From Nostoc sp. CHAB 5834 (GTDB lineage Bacteria; Cyanobacteriota; Cyanobacteriia; Cyanobacteriales; Nostocaceae), in the NCBI GenBank assembly GCA_020829485.1, contig JAIVFU010000263.1:1-6211 (forward strand): DNA of 6,211 nucleotides, written 5' to 3'. The notes beneath the pieces were generated by a model that made no database searches, had not been told where the DNA came from, and saw only the letters and a program-made list of their open reading frames with translations. Of this stretch, positions 1 to 5,509 are shown in pieces (position 1 is the stretch's first letter; the number at the start of each line of letters is the position of its first letter). Both the position numbers and the translations under genes were made by a program.

Positions 1-69
1 GCTGGTGATCCACTCACAGAATCTATCCCATACGTTGGCGCTTGAGCGCTGTTGTAAGGTTGTTGTCAT
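1..69 (-). CDS. psbA: Photosystem II D1 protein, N-terminal fragment (runs off the left edge)
   Basis: Read on the minus strand from the ATG at 69-67, the 23 codons in the window begin [20 protein letters not shown] and end in ITS. This is the characteristic stroma-facing N-terminus of the cyanobacterial D1 protein. D1 is the photosystem II reaction-centre subunit of about 360 residues that binds the primary electron-transfer cofactors and part of the Mn cluster in the thylakoid membrane. All transmembrane helices and cofactor ligands lie beyond the window, as does residue 130, which separates low-light from high-light D1 forms, so the isoform cannot be told. No Shine-Dalgarno sequence precedes the ATG; the leader ends in an A/T-rich CTTATAAAACC, reminiscent of the AU-rich leader of other psbA genes. 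It is the third gene of a minus-strand run after murG and the MltA-like gene, but 332 bp and its own promoter region separate it from them. Confidence 0.95.
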   Translation of the reverse strand, partial: MTTTLQQRSSANVWDRFCEWITS

Positions 70-130
70 GGTTTTATAAGTGCGGTTAGTGATTTTATAA
101 TCAGGCGGTTTTGTCTTTGCCTGTGAAACT

Positions 131-160
131 ACTTTACAATGCTTTACAATTTTTAATCAA
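131..160 (-). promoter_or_regulatory. Putative psbA core promoter
   Basis: On the minus strand a TTGATT (160-155) is separated by 18 bp from TAAAGT (136-131), a plausible sigma-70-type -35/-10 pair. Transcription starting about 7 nt further on would give a leader of about 55 nt, comparable to known psbA leaders. The -10 overlaps the HLR1 direct repeat. TATAAA-like alternatives exist nearer the gene (around 99-94) but lack a -35 at proper spacing. The assignment is by eye. Confidence 0.45.
133..150 (+). promoter_or_regulatory. HLR1 box, predicted RpaB binding site of psbA
   Basis: The sequence TTTACAATGCTTTACAAT is two identical octamers (133-140 and 143-150) separated by 2 nt. It matches at every position the published HLR1 consensus KTTACAWWNNKTTACAWW, which is bound by the response regulator RpaB at high-light-responsive genes such as psbA and hli genes. 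It lies 64-81 nt upstream of the psbA ATG, oriented opposite to the gene, and overlaps the proposed spacer and -10. A site there would fit repression in low light with release on a shift to high light; that regulatory direction is inference. Confidence 0.8.
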
Positions 161-173
161 GTTTTATTACTTC

Positions 174-204
174 AGTAAAGCTGATATAAGCTATTAGCTT
201 TACT
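174..204. repeat. 9-bp perfect inverted repeat upstream of psbA
   Basis: AGTAAAGCT (174-182) and AGCTTTACT (196-204) are exact reverse complements separated by 13 bp. A second small palindrome, AAGCTA-T-TAGCTT (188-200), overlaps the right arm, so two alternative hairpins share it. The repeat sits upstream of the proposed psbA -35. It could be an operator for a dimeric regulator or be fortuitous in A/T-rich DNA; no regulator is recognised. Confidence 0.5.
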
Positions 205-321
205 TATTTAAGAGTTAAGTTAAGCGTTTGCAGGTGTTCCAAATATATTGAAGACGGAATTTAGATATGTTTACTTTGGTGTGAGCGCCCAAAAGATAAA
301 ATTAAAAAGGAACATTGTTGT

Positions 322-349
322 TATCGACTCTGGATAGAGAGAGTTGATA
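322..349. repeat. 10-bp hairpin between psbA and the VOC remnant
   Basis: TATCGACTCT (322-331) pairs with AGAGTTGATA (340-349), with one G-T wobble, around an 8-nt loop. On the minus strand it lies 53 bp beyond the stop of the MltA-like gene, so it could help end that transcript before psbA. No uridine run follows directly, since the nearest T-rich tract is about 12 nt further, so it is at best a weak terminator. On the plus strand it would lie in the leader of the broken VOC gene. Confidence 0.4.
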
Positions 350-367
350 TCGATTACTACCGAAATT

Positions 368-373
368 AGGAGG
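368..373 (+). promoter_or_regulatory. Shine-Dalgarno sequence of the broken VOC gene
   Basis: AGGAGG lies 11 nt before the ATG at 385, part of the run AGGAGGGG (368-375). This is one of the strongest ribosome-binding sites in the window, yet the frame it serves is broken. It favours the ATG at 385 over the one at 376, which is only 2 nt away. It supports the view that a real gene once started here. Confidence 0.6.
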
Positions 374-384
374 GGATGTGTGAC

Positions 385-453
385 ATGACAATTACTCTAA
401 ATCACACCATAGTGCCTGCACATGACAAGGAAGCATCGGCGAGGTTCTTTGCA
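385..453 (+). pseudogene. 5' remnant of a VOC (glyoxalase/bleomycin-resistance) family gene
   Basis: The first 23 codons read MTITLNHTIVPAHDKEASAR followed by FFA. This resembles the first beta strand and start of the helix of VOC-superfamily proteins, where a metal-ligand His sits in the 'NHTIVPA' strand and 'DKEASARFF' opens the helix. Intact members continue with an IFGL-like segment and run to about 110-150 residues. Here, after the GCA at 451-453, the reading changes to ITPICRCLRPP, which is merely the antisense of the neighbouring minus-strand gene, and the frame ends at 594 with no further VOC features. A good ribosome-binding site at 368-373 shows that the start is genuine. The right limit, where homology stops, is estimated to within a few bases. 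No matching 3' part was seen elsewhere in the window. Family assignment is from memory of the motif. Confidence 0.62.
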
Positions 454-1655
454 ATAACCCCCATTTGCAGATGTTTGCGGCCACCTTTAGTATGCTCAAT
501 AACAATCACTCTACCTAAACCAATATTCAACACATCTCCAGCAAAGGTTACTCCTGGTTTAATAGAAATTTTTGCATCTATTTTGTATCCATAGCCTTTA
601 ATGGCATCAACCTCTCTAAAATACCAATAACGCTTTTGTGCTGTTGCCTTTAATCCCCGAATATAAGACATTCCATTATTTCTATCTACATTAAAAAATG
701 CCCTATAACCATCTGTAAAGTTAATTAGGATGGTTCCTTGCATCAACGCTTCTTCTAACCCAATTCTAGTTAGATAAGCGAGACTTTTAACTTTTCCAAA
801 TTCCTTACCGCCTGGTTCATAAATACCAGACAAAACATCCTGCTTTGTGTATTTGGTGTAGAAAGGATTTTTATTATAGTTATCTTTTAAGCTATAAATT
901 GGTGTATTAAAATTAGAATTTTTTTTGCGAGAGCCGGAATGAGTAAATACTGCATATTTGGTAATTCTTAATTGCTTTTGTTTTTTGTCTTTTGGATTAT
1001 ATGCAGTCCATTTAATAACTCGGAAATTGGAATTGATAAACTTGGGGTCTTGTAAACGAGTAGCTCGATTATTAGCAATATCCTCCTTTAAGACAGCAAT
1101 CATGAAATCTAAGGTCTTGAGGACATCTGGCACAGTAACCCCTTGAGTAGCAAGAATTCCTGTACGCAGAATATCTGGGTCTTGTGAACTATAATCTTGA
1201 AAATATTTTCTAGTATTAACAAGAACGGCTAATAAATCTTTTTGATTGAAGTTGACCTTACTACTTGGCAGTTTAACTGGAGTAAGAACCTGGCTACCAT
1301 TAATGTTAAATTTGTATTTTTTAAACTCATCGATAACTGGATAGGGCGCAGATGCGGCTAACAAATTATATTGAGATGAAAAGACATTTTCCTTGCCTAT
1401 AATATCATCAGATGTTTGTTGAGTGATTAAAGAATTTTTAAATATCAAATCAAGGTGATTAGAAACTTGATTTGAGGTGAAAGAAATTTGTGATTCAAGT
1501 GGGTTAAAATTTTCTAGCTGAGTAAAAAACTGATCTTGTTGGGCTAGCTGTTTAGTTTTTGACTGAGTATATAGATGGCTACTGGCTAAACCGACAATCA
1601 ATAAGGCAGCACAACCTATTGTGAAGCGAAATTTTTGGCTGGATAAGATATTCAT
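402..1655 (-). CDS. Membrane-anchored or secreted protein with MltA-like C-terminal features, chimeric 3' end
   Basis: This 417-residue protein starts at the ATG at 1655. Residues 10-26 form an uncleaved anchor or signal segment after a basic N-terminus, placing the rest in the periplasm or thylakoid lumen. Residues 40-205 are unrecognised and probably helical. The region 215-390 has the order of elements of the lytic transglycosylase MltA: TPIYSLK (251-257), then EEALMQGTILINFTDG (301-316), which resembles the MltA 'VQGSGxIxxxDG' stretch, then NVDRNNGMSYI (322-332), resembling 'YAGxNGxxYxSI', then IKPG (365-368) and a VIVIEH strand (383-388). The 'ALDxGGAIKG' segment that carries the catalytic Asp in MltA is not visible. 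Residues from about 403 to the stop are antisense of the VOC remnant, so the native C-terminus may be lost. The gene is A/T-rich and has no HIP1 site. It lies 38 bp after murG and may share its transcript. The MltA link is a weak by-eye resemblance. Confidence 0.7.
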   Translation of the reverse strand: MNILSSQKFRFTIGCAALLIVGLASSHLYTQSKTKQLAQQDQFFTQLENFNPLESQISFTSNQVSNHLDLIFKNSLITQQTSDDIIGKENVFSSQYNLLAASAPYPVIDEFKKYKFNINGSQVLTPVKLPSSKVNFNQKDLLAVLVNTRKYFQDYSSQDPDILRTGILATQGVTVPDVLKTLDFMIAVLKEDIANNRATRLQDPKFINSNFRVIKWTAYNPKDKKQKQLRITKYAVFTHSGSRKKNSNFNTPIYSLKDNYNKNPFYTKYTKQDVLSGIYEPGGKEFGKVKSLAYLTRIGLEEALMQGTILINFTDGYRAFFNVDRNNGMSYIRGLKATAQKRYWYFREVDAIKGYGYKIDAKISIKPGVTFAGDVLNIGLGRVIVIEHTKGGRKHLQMGVIAKNLADASLSCAGTMV

Positions 1656-1693
1656 AACTGGGAAAATAAATTTTTAATGCTAAATAATCAAGG

Positions 1694-2767
1694 TTATGTT
1701 TCTATCACTTCACGCACTAACTGCGCTAACTTATCAGCACTATCGGGAACTGCGATCGCTTTTGCTTGTTCCCCCATCTTTGCTAACTCATCCGGTGATT
1801 GCAACAAATTCAACACATTACTTTGCAATATTTGTGCCGTCAACTCCGATTGCTTCAGCGTTAACGCCGCACCAGATGAAGTAAATACGTCTGCATTGTA
1901 AGATTGATGGTCTTCGGCAGCAAAGGGGTAAGGAATCAAAATTGCTGGCGTTCCACACACTGCTAATTCTGTCAAGCTACCAGCACCAGAACGACTAATG
2001 GCAAGAGTAGCTCGTTGCAACAACGCTGCCATATTGTTGTAAAAAGGTAAGGCTATGTACTGTGGATGTTTGAGACTATCTGCTTCCTCGTCGCGATCGC
2101 CAGTTAAATGTACTACATAAGCACCAGCATCAAACCAAGCGGTTGCAGATTCGCGCACCAACTTATTAACCGCAACTGCACCTTGGCTACCACCAAAGAC
2201 GACAATTAAAGGAACACCTTCAGGAATAGCTAAATCCAGAGGTGCATCAATTGCCCCATCGAGGAATTGCGCCCTTACAGGAGTACCAACACAGACAGTT
2301 TTAGCACGAGGCAAATACTTAGCAGCTACTTCAAATCCTAATGCTACCGCACTACACCAAGGGCCAAAAAAGCGAGTTACTTTACCAGGTATTGCGTTAG
2401 ATTCGTGAAAAACCACGGGTAAACCGAGGGAACGCGCCGCAATGACGGCAGGCCCGGCAATGTAACCCCCTGTGGTAAACACCCCTTGAAAATTTCCCTG
2501 CTTTAAAATTCGCCTAACTTCTATAATCGAACCAGCCAGTTTACCCAAAATGCGAATCGAGGAGAGTCCAAACCCTTGCTGAAACCCTTCAACTGCAATA
2601 GTATTCAAGGAATACTCTTTAGGGACAAGTTGAGTTTCTAGCCGATTGGGTACTCCCAGCCATTCGATTTGATAATCTGGCAATTTTTGTGCCAGTGCGA
2701 TCGCTGGAAACAAATGTCCACCAGTCCCACTGGCAGCTATTAATAATCGTATCGGTGCGTTTGCCAT
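1694..2767 (-). CDS. murG: UDP-GlcNAc:undecaprenyl-pyrophosphoryl-MurNAc-pentapeptide GlcNAc transferase MurG
   Basis: MurG adds GlcNAc to lipid I to make lipid II on the cytoplasmic face of the membrane, the last intracellular step of peptidoglycan synthesis. The 357-residue protein is full length for the family, a GT-B fold glycosyltransferase. The N-terminal lipid-I domain has the glycine loop GTGGH (14-18), TGGYIAGP (99-106) and HESNAIPG (121-128; many bacteria have HEQN). The C-terminal UDP-GlcNAc domain has GGSQGA (192-197), SRSGAGSLTE (258-267) and PYPFAAEDHQSYNA (279-292), with the conserved His-Gln and Asn. The ATG at 2767-2765 is chosen over the TTG directly upstream, because AGAGG ends 4 nt before the ATG and would almost touch the TTG. 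It diverges from the NTF2-like gene (84 bp between starts) and is followed after 38 bp by the MltA-like gene. It contains three HIP1 octamers, consistent with long residence in the genome. Confidence 0.96.
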   Translation of the reverse strand: MANAPIRLLIAASGTGGHLFPAIALAQKLPDYQIEWLGVPNRLETQLVPKEYSLNTIAVEGFQQGFGLSSIRILGKLAGSIIEVRRILKQGNFQGVFTTGGYIAGPAVIAARSLGLPVVFHESNAIPGKVTRFFGPWCSAVALGFEVAAKYLPRAKTVCVGTPVRAQFLDGAIDAPLDLAIPEGVPLIVVFGGSQGAVAVNKLVRESATAWFDAGAYVVHLTGDRDEEADSLKHPQYIALPFYNNMAALLQRATLAISRSGAGSLTELAVCGTPAILIPYPFAAEDHQSYNADVFTSSGAALTLKQSELTAQILQSNVLNLLQSPDELAKMGEQAKAIAVPDSADKLAQLVREVIET

Positions 2768-2851
2768 CAAACCTCTACCGTTTAGCCTCTAGCTTAACTA
2801 AGATAAAACAATTTCCTTACTTTCTCTCATCAAATCAGTAAACTCTTACCA

Positions 2852-3691
2852 ATGACTAACATTATTACCGCTTTAGTGAGACGACAACTCAGATTTCCAG
2901 CTAGTATCTGGCTGGTTTCATTCCTGCTAACCCTTGGTTTAACAAGTGGTTGGCAACGCACTCAAGCAACGACACCACAGCAATTAGCGCAAGCTGGTAC
3001 AGCCCAAAATGCACCAGCCGATCTGAAAAACCTGCTGACACAAGTTGATGCAGCCGCCAGCCGGGGCGATGTTAAAGGGGTGTTGCAATTCTACAGCCCC
3101 AACTTCACTCATGGGGATGGATTGAACCTGCAAACCCTGGAAAAATCTTTGACTTCACTTTGGCAACGATATCCTAAATTGCAATACAGTACAAAACTGC
3201 TATCTTCAAAGCCTGAAGGGAATGGGATTATTGCCGAAACAGAAACAAAGATAACTGGCTTACCCTCCGATAACAGTAATAATTCGGCTCTCAATGCCAC
3301 GATTAAATCGCGTCAGCGCATTGTAGGCACAAAAATAGTCCGCCAAGATATTTTGTCAGAACGCACCCAACTTACCTCTGGCAGCAAGCCGCCCCAAATT
3401 GATTTTAAATTACCAGAGAAGGTACAAGTTGGTCAAAAGTATAATTTTGATGCGATCGTTCAAGAGCCACTTGGTGATGATTTTCTACTAGGAGCAGCGC
3501 TAGAGGAAGCCATCAAACCAGATAACTTTCTCAAACCCACATCCGTAGATTTGCAATTATTAACATCTGGCGGACTGTTTAAAACGGGACAAGCACCATC
3601 TACCCCTGGTAGCCAATGGGTTTCTGCTGTGATCCTGCGAGGTAATGGAATGACAATGGTAACTCAGCGCCTGCAAGTGGTGAAGAAATAG
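2852..3691 (+). CDS. Exported protein with an NTF2/SnoaL-like region, function unknown
   Basis: This 279-residue protein has a basic N-terminus (R10, R11, R14), a hydrophobic segment at about 17-33 and a likely cleavage region near the ATA at 38-40, so it is probably secreted or lipid-free periplasmic; no lipobox cysteine is present. Residues 56-170 look like an NTF2/SnoaL-type cone fold: a helix DLKNLLTQVDAAASRGDVKGVLQFY-like in pattern, the strand SPNFTHGDG (82-90), then alternating strands ending IVRQDILSE (162-170). Residues 182-279 form a second, beta-rich part (KVQVGQKYNFDAIV, ILRGNGMTMVTQRLQVV) that may be Ig-like. No catalytic residues can be named. The gene diverges from murG across 84 bp, which hints at, but does not show, a cell-envelope role. 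The palindromes at 3692-3753 probably end its transcript. The start ATG lacks a clear Shine-Dalgarno, which is common in cyanobacteria. Confidence 0.85.
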   Translation: MTNIITALVRRQLRFPASIWLVSFLLTLGLTSGWQRTQATTPQQLAQAGTAQNAPADLKNLLTQVDAAASRGDVKGVLQFYSPNFTHGDGLNLQTLEKSLTSLWQRYPKLQYSTKLLSSKPEGNGIIAETETKITGLPSDNSNNSALNATIKSRQRIVGTKIVRQDILSERTQLTSGSKPPQIDFKLPEKVQVGQKYNFDAIVQEPLGDDFLLGAALEEAIKPDNFLKPTSVDLQLLTSGGLFKTGQAPSTPGSQWVSAVILRGNGMTMVTQRLQVVKK

Positions 3692-3711
3692 AGACGCGAT
3701 GAATCGCGTCT
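3692..3711. repeat. Short palindromic repeat AGACGCGAT-GA-ATCGCGTCT
   Basis: Two perfect 9-bp arms (3692-3700 and 3703-3711) flank a 2-nt centre, and the repeat starts one base after the stop codon of the NTF2-like gene. GAGACGCGAT...ATCGCGTCT followed by TGTACA resembles a short palindromic repeat dispersed in Nostoc-type genomes. As RNA it would form a stable G/C-rich hairpin, but no T run follows, so a role in 3'-end protection fits better than intrinsic termination. Confidence 0.8.
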
Positions 3712-3727
3712 GTACAGGAGTTAAGAG

Positions 3728-3753
3728 TTAGTACGCTAGCCCTAGCGTACTAA
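3728..3753. repeat. 12-bp perfect palindrome, candidate terminator
   Basis: TTAGTACGCTAG (3728-3739) and CTAGCGTACTAA (3742-3753) are exact reverse complements around a CC centre. It lies 16 bp after the first palindrome, in the gap between the NTF2-like gene and the two-gene module. The downstream flank is A-rich rather than T-rich on the plus strand, so rho-independent termination is possible but not typical. It may be a second dispersed repeat. Confidence 0.75.
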
Positions 3754-3828
3754 AAATGTGGATGGTGCGTTACCTTTATTTCCTTGAGATAATCTGGAGT
3801 TCTGTTAAAGCCTTTCACGAGTAGCTAT

Positions 3829-4098
3829 ATGTCTCTAAATGAACTGCTACCTGCTGTCGATCAACTATCACACCAAGACAAGTTACGCCTCATCCATTTT
3901 CTACTGTTAGCAGTAGCGAAGGAAGAGGGCTGTAATTTAGAGTCTATGGAGTCTACAAATATTAGAAATCCAGAAGATTTACTGCTCAAAGAACTGGCAT
4001 CAACGGCCGCGGTTGTATGGTCTCCCTACGAGGCGTATGAAGCTGGCCAAAGATTATCAAACCTTCTTGAGGCAGCGAGAAAAGAGGGCGATGCTTGA
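3829..4098 (+). CDS. Small helical protein of unknown function, first gene of a two-gene module
   Basis: This 89-residue protein is acidic to neutral, with no membrane segment or signal peptide. Residues 5-33 (LLPAVDQLSHQDKLRLIHFL and following) form an amphipathic helix pair of a type seen at the start of many small cyanobacterial proteins, including antitoxin-like ones. Residues 49-57 (EDLLLKELA) and 66-86 (SPYEAYEAGQRLSNLLEAAR) are further helices. The stop codon lies inside the start of the protease-like gene (8-bp overlap, 4091-4098), which suggests translational coupling and a shared product function such as partner, inhibitor or adaptor. I do not recognise a named family. An antitoxin role is only a guess from size, helical content and pairing. 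No HIP1 sites are present. Confidence 0.78.
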   Translation: MSLNELLPAVDQLSHQDKLRLIHFLLLAVAKEEGCNLESMESTNIRNPEDLLLKELASTAAVVWSPYEAYEAGQRLSNLLEAARKEGDA

Positions 4099-4510
4099 GG
4101 GTAAGAGATTTCCTTTCATCGAGCGAAGCAATAGCTTTGGTCTTTCTAGCACCATGCCATACTTACCACTAACGTTAACCTATAAAACCTGCTCTGTAGA
4201 AGTTATGGCTTTGCTAGATACACGTGCAAGCGTCAATGTTTTGCCTTACGAAGTCGGTCTGCAACTAGAAGCAGTCTGGGAAGAACAGACAGTCCCAGTG
4301 CAGTTAAGCGGAAATCTGGCTTGTCTGGAAGCACGCGGCTTAGTTCTATCAGCTAAAGTTGCTGAGTTTTCGCCCGTCCTCCTCGCGTTTGCATGGACAG
4401 AATCAAGAGAAGCTCCTTTGATTCTCGGACAGATGAATTTTTTTGCAGAGTTTGATGTGTGTTTTTACCGCTTAGATTTAGCTTTCGAGTTACGTCCAAG
4501 AAAAAATTAA
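4091..4510 (+). CDS. Retropepsin-like aspartic protease domain protein with DTG changed to DTR
   Basis: From the ATG at 4091 the protein has 139 residues. A longer frame open from 4013 adds 26 residues that are out-of-frame reading of the upstream gene, and the start at 4091 is preceded by an AGAGG and overlaps the upstream stop, so it is preferred. Residues 34-60 carry the retropepsin flap-and-active-site pattern: VEVMALLDTRASVNVLPY, where family members have DTGAS. Residues 109-113 (PLILG) match the hydrophobic-hydrophobic-Gly motif that packs behind the active site. The size fits a single-domain protease acting as a homodimer. Glycine 45 of the DTG loop is replaced by Arg through one codon (CGT at 4223-4225; GGT would give Gly), so the catalytic geometry may be lost. 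The MITE follows 8 bp after the stop. Protease fold is likely; activity is doubtful. Confidence 0.82.
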   Translation: MLEGKRFPFIERSNSFGLSSTMPYLPLTLTYKTCSVEVMALLDTRASVNVLPYEVGLQLEAVWEEQTVPVQLSGNLACLEARGLVLSAKVAEFSPVLLAFAWTESREAPLILGQMNFFAEFDVCFYRLDLAFELRPRKN

Positions 4511-4518
4511 CAATTCAA

Positions 4519-4622
4519 TAGGACTTACGCAAGTGTCACAAAAAATTAAAACTTTTAGTTTGTAGTGAGGACTAAAGTCCTCACTACAAACTAAAAATAA
4601 TATGCCAGTTGCGTAAGTCCTA
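4519..4622. mobile_element. MITE-like element with 16-bp terminal inverted repeats
   Basis: AATAGGACTTACGCAA (4517-4532) and its exact complement TTGCGTAAGTCCTATT (4609-4624) bound the element, and similarity continues inward for about 8 more bases with three mismatches. The GGACTTACGCAA end is familiar from small non-coding repeats and IS ends in cyanobacterial genomes. With ends at TAGGAC...GTCCTA the element is 104 bp and flanked by a TTCAA direct repeat (4514-4518 and 4623-4627), a candidate target duplication. Alternatively it is 100 bp with a TA duplication, as in IS630/Tc1 elements. It has no coding capacity, so it would need a transposase in trans. It lies 8 bp after the protease-like stop and may serve as its 3' end. 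Confidence 0.82.
4553..4596. repeat. 21-bp perfect palindrome nested inside the MITE
   Basis: The arms 4553-4573 and 4576-4596 are exact reverse complements over 21 bp around an AA centre; the core is GTAGTGAGGACT...AGTCCTCACTAC. It looks like a separate dispersed Nostocales repeat that sits in the middle of the element, or forms its body. As RNA it gives a very long hairpin followed by AAUAAUAU, so it could end transcription from the two-gene module and isolate the dehydrogenase downstream. Confidence 0.88.
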
Positions 4623-4671
4623 TTCAAAAATAAATATTAATAGCTGAGAAAATATATCTGTACTCAGTAAC

Positions 4672-4690
4672 TTGCTAAATTGCTAAATTG
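4672..4690 (+). repeat. 8-bp tandem repeat TTGCTAAA x 2.4
   Basis: TTGCTAAA occurs at 4672-4679 and 4680-4687 and is followed by TTG, 39 bp upstream of the dehydrogenase start. The repeated TTGCTA may act as a -35-like element, but no -10 at normal spacing stands out; TATTTA at 4693-4698 is the nearest. It could equally be slippage in A/T-rich DNA. Confidence 0.45.
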
Positions 4691-4728
4691 TGTATTTAAA
4701 TTAACACTGGACTATTGACTTTTTTTCA

Positions 4729-5502
4729 ATGACTTCCCTAAAAAATCAAATCATTTTGATCACTGGTGCAAGTAGTGGTATTGGTACTGCTTGCGCGAGA
4801 ATCTTTGCTGGTGCGGGTGCAAAACTGATCCTAGCGGCACGACGGCTGGAACGTTTGCAGCAGTTAGCAGATACTCTTGTTAAAGAATTTGGTATTGAAA
4901 TTCATTTATTACAGCTAGATGTGCGCGATCGCAATGCTGTTGAATTTGCCATTTCTACTCTACCCTCTGCCTGGTCTAACATCGACATCCTCATTAACAA
5001 TGCTGGCCTAAGTCGTGGTTTAGACAAGTTGCACGAAGGCAGCTTTCAAGACTGGGAAGACATGATTGATACTAACGTTAAGGGTTTACTTTACGTGTCC
5101 CGCTATGTCGTTCCGGGAATGGTGAGTCGCGATCGCGGTCATGTGGTAAATTTAGGTTCCATTGCTGGACATCAAACCTATCCCGGTGGTAATGTCTACT
5201 GTGCTACCAAAGCTGCTGTGAGGGCAATTTCTGAAGGTTTAAAACAAGACCTGTTGGGAACGCGGGTACGTGTAACTTCTGTTGACCCTGGTATGGTAGA
5301 AACCGAATTTAGCAATGTGCGCTTTCACGGAGATGCTGAACGCGCTAACAAAGTCTACCAGGGAGTTACGCCCCTAACAGCAGATGATGTGGCTGATGTG
5401 ATATTTTTCTGTGTGACGCGATCGCCTCATGTCAATATTAATGAAGTTGTGCTGATGCCTGTTGACCAAGCTAGCGCTACCCTAGTTAATCGGCGGACAT
5501 AA
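4729..5502 (+). CDS. YdfG-like short-chain dehydrogenase/reductase
   Basis: This 257-residue classical SDR has a Rossmann fold and uses NAD(P)H in the cytoplasm. Visible are the cofactor loop TGASSGIG (12-19), the LDV acidic position (63-65), NNAG (90-93), N116, the catalytic Ser144, Tyr157 and Lys161 (YCATK), and PG (187-188) after the fourth strand. ARR at 37-39 after the second strand favours NADP(H). The stretches SNIDILINNAGLSRG, MIDTNVKGLLYVSR and TEFSNVRFHGD, and the C-terminal HVNINEV...MPV, closely resemble E. coli YdfG, which oxidises 3-hydroxy acids such as L-allo-threonine and reduces malonic semialdehyde. The substrate here is inferred from that family. It carries three HIP1 octamers. 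No Shine-Dalgarno is seen before the ATG. It converges with the membrane protein gene, with only 7 bp between stop codons. Confidence 0.93.
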   Translation: MTSLKNQIILITGASSGIGTACARIFAGAGAKLILAARRLERLQQLADTLVKEFGIEIHLLQLDVRDRNAVEFAISTLPSAWSNIDILINNAGLSRGLDKLHEGSFQDWEDMIDTNVKGLLYVSRYVVPGMVSRDRGHVVNLGSIAGHQTYPGGNVYCATKAAVRAISEGLKQDLLGTRVRVTSVDPGMVETEFSNVRFHGDAERANKVYQGVTPLTADDVADVIFFCVTRSPHVNINEVVLMPVDQASATLVNRRT

Positions 5503-5509
5503 GGAATAA

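Noticed and set aside
376..594. 72-residue plus-strand frame as an intact gene
   Set aside because: Only its first part (from 385 to about 453) resembles a protein family; the rest is antisense of the longer minus-strand gene. It is reported as a pseudogene remnant instead.
958..1146. 62-residue plus-strand frame
   Set aside because: It lies fully antisense within the MltA-like gene and shows no family features or ribosome-binding site.
1677..1901. Plus-strand frames at the 3' end of murG (1677-1901 and 1696-1884)
   Set aside because: They are antisense to conserved murG sequence and overlap each other in different frames; neither has supporting features.
2768..2770. TTG start codon for murG
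   Set aside because: An ATG follows directly, and the ribosome-binding sequence is too close to the TTG to serve it.
2768..2851. Promoters for murG and the NTF2-like gene in the divergent gap
   Set aside because: Several A/T-rich hexamers occur, but no -35/-10 pair with normal spacing stands out on either strand.
3109..3300. 63-residue minus-strand frame
   Set aside because: It is antisense within the NTF2-like gene, with composition typical of a shadow frame.
4013..4090. Upstream start of the retropepsin-like frame, adding 26 residues
   Set aside because: That stretch is out-of-frame reading of the upstream small gene. The ATG at 4091 has a nearby AGAGG and the usual stop-start overlap.
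4644..4667. Small inverted repeat CTGAG...CTCAG upstream of the dehydrogenase
   Set aside because: The arms are only 5 bp in A/T-rich DNA, which is expected by chance.
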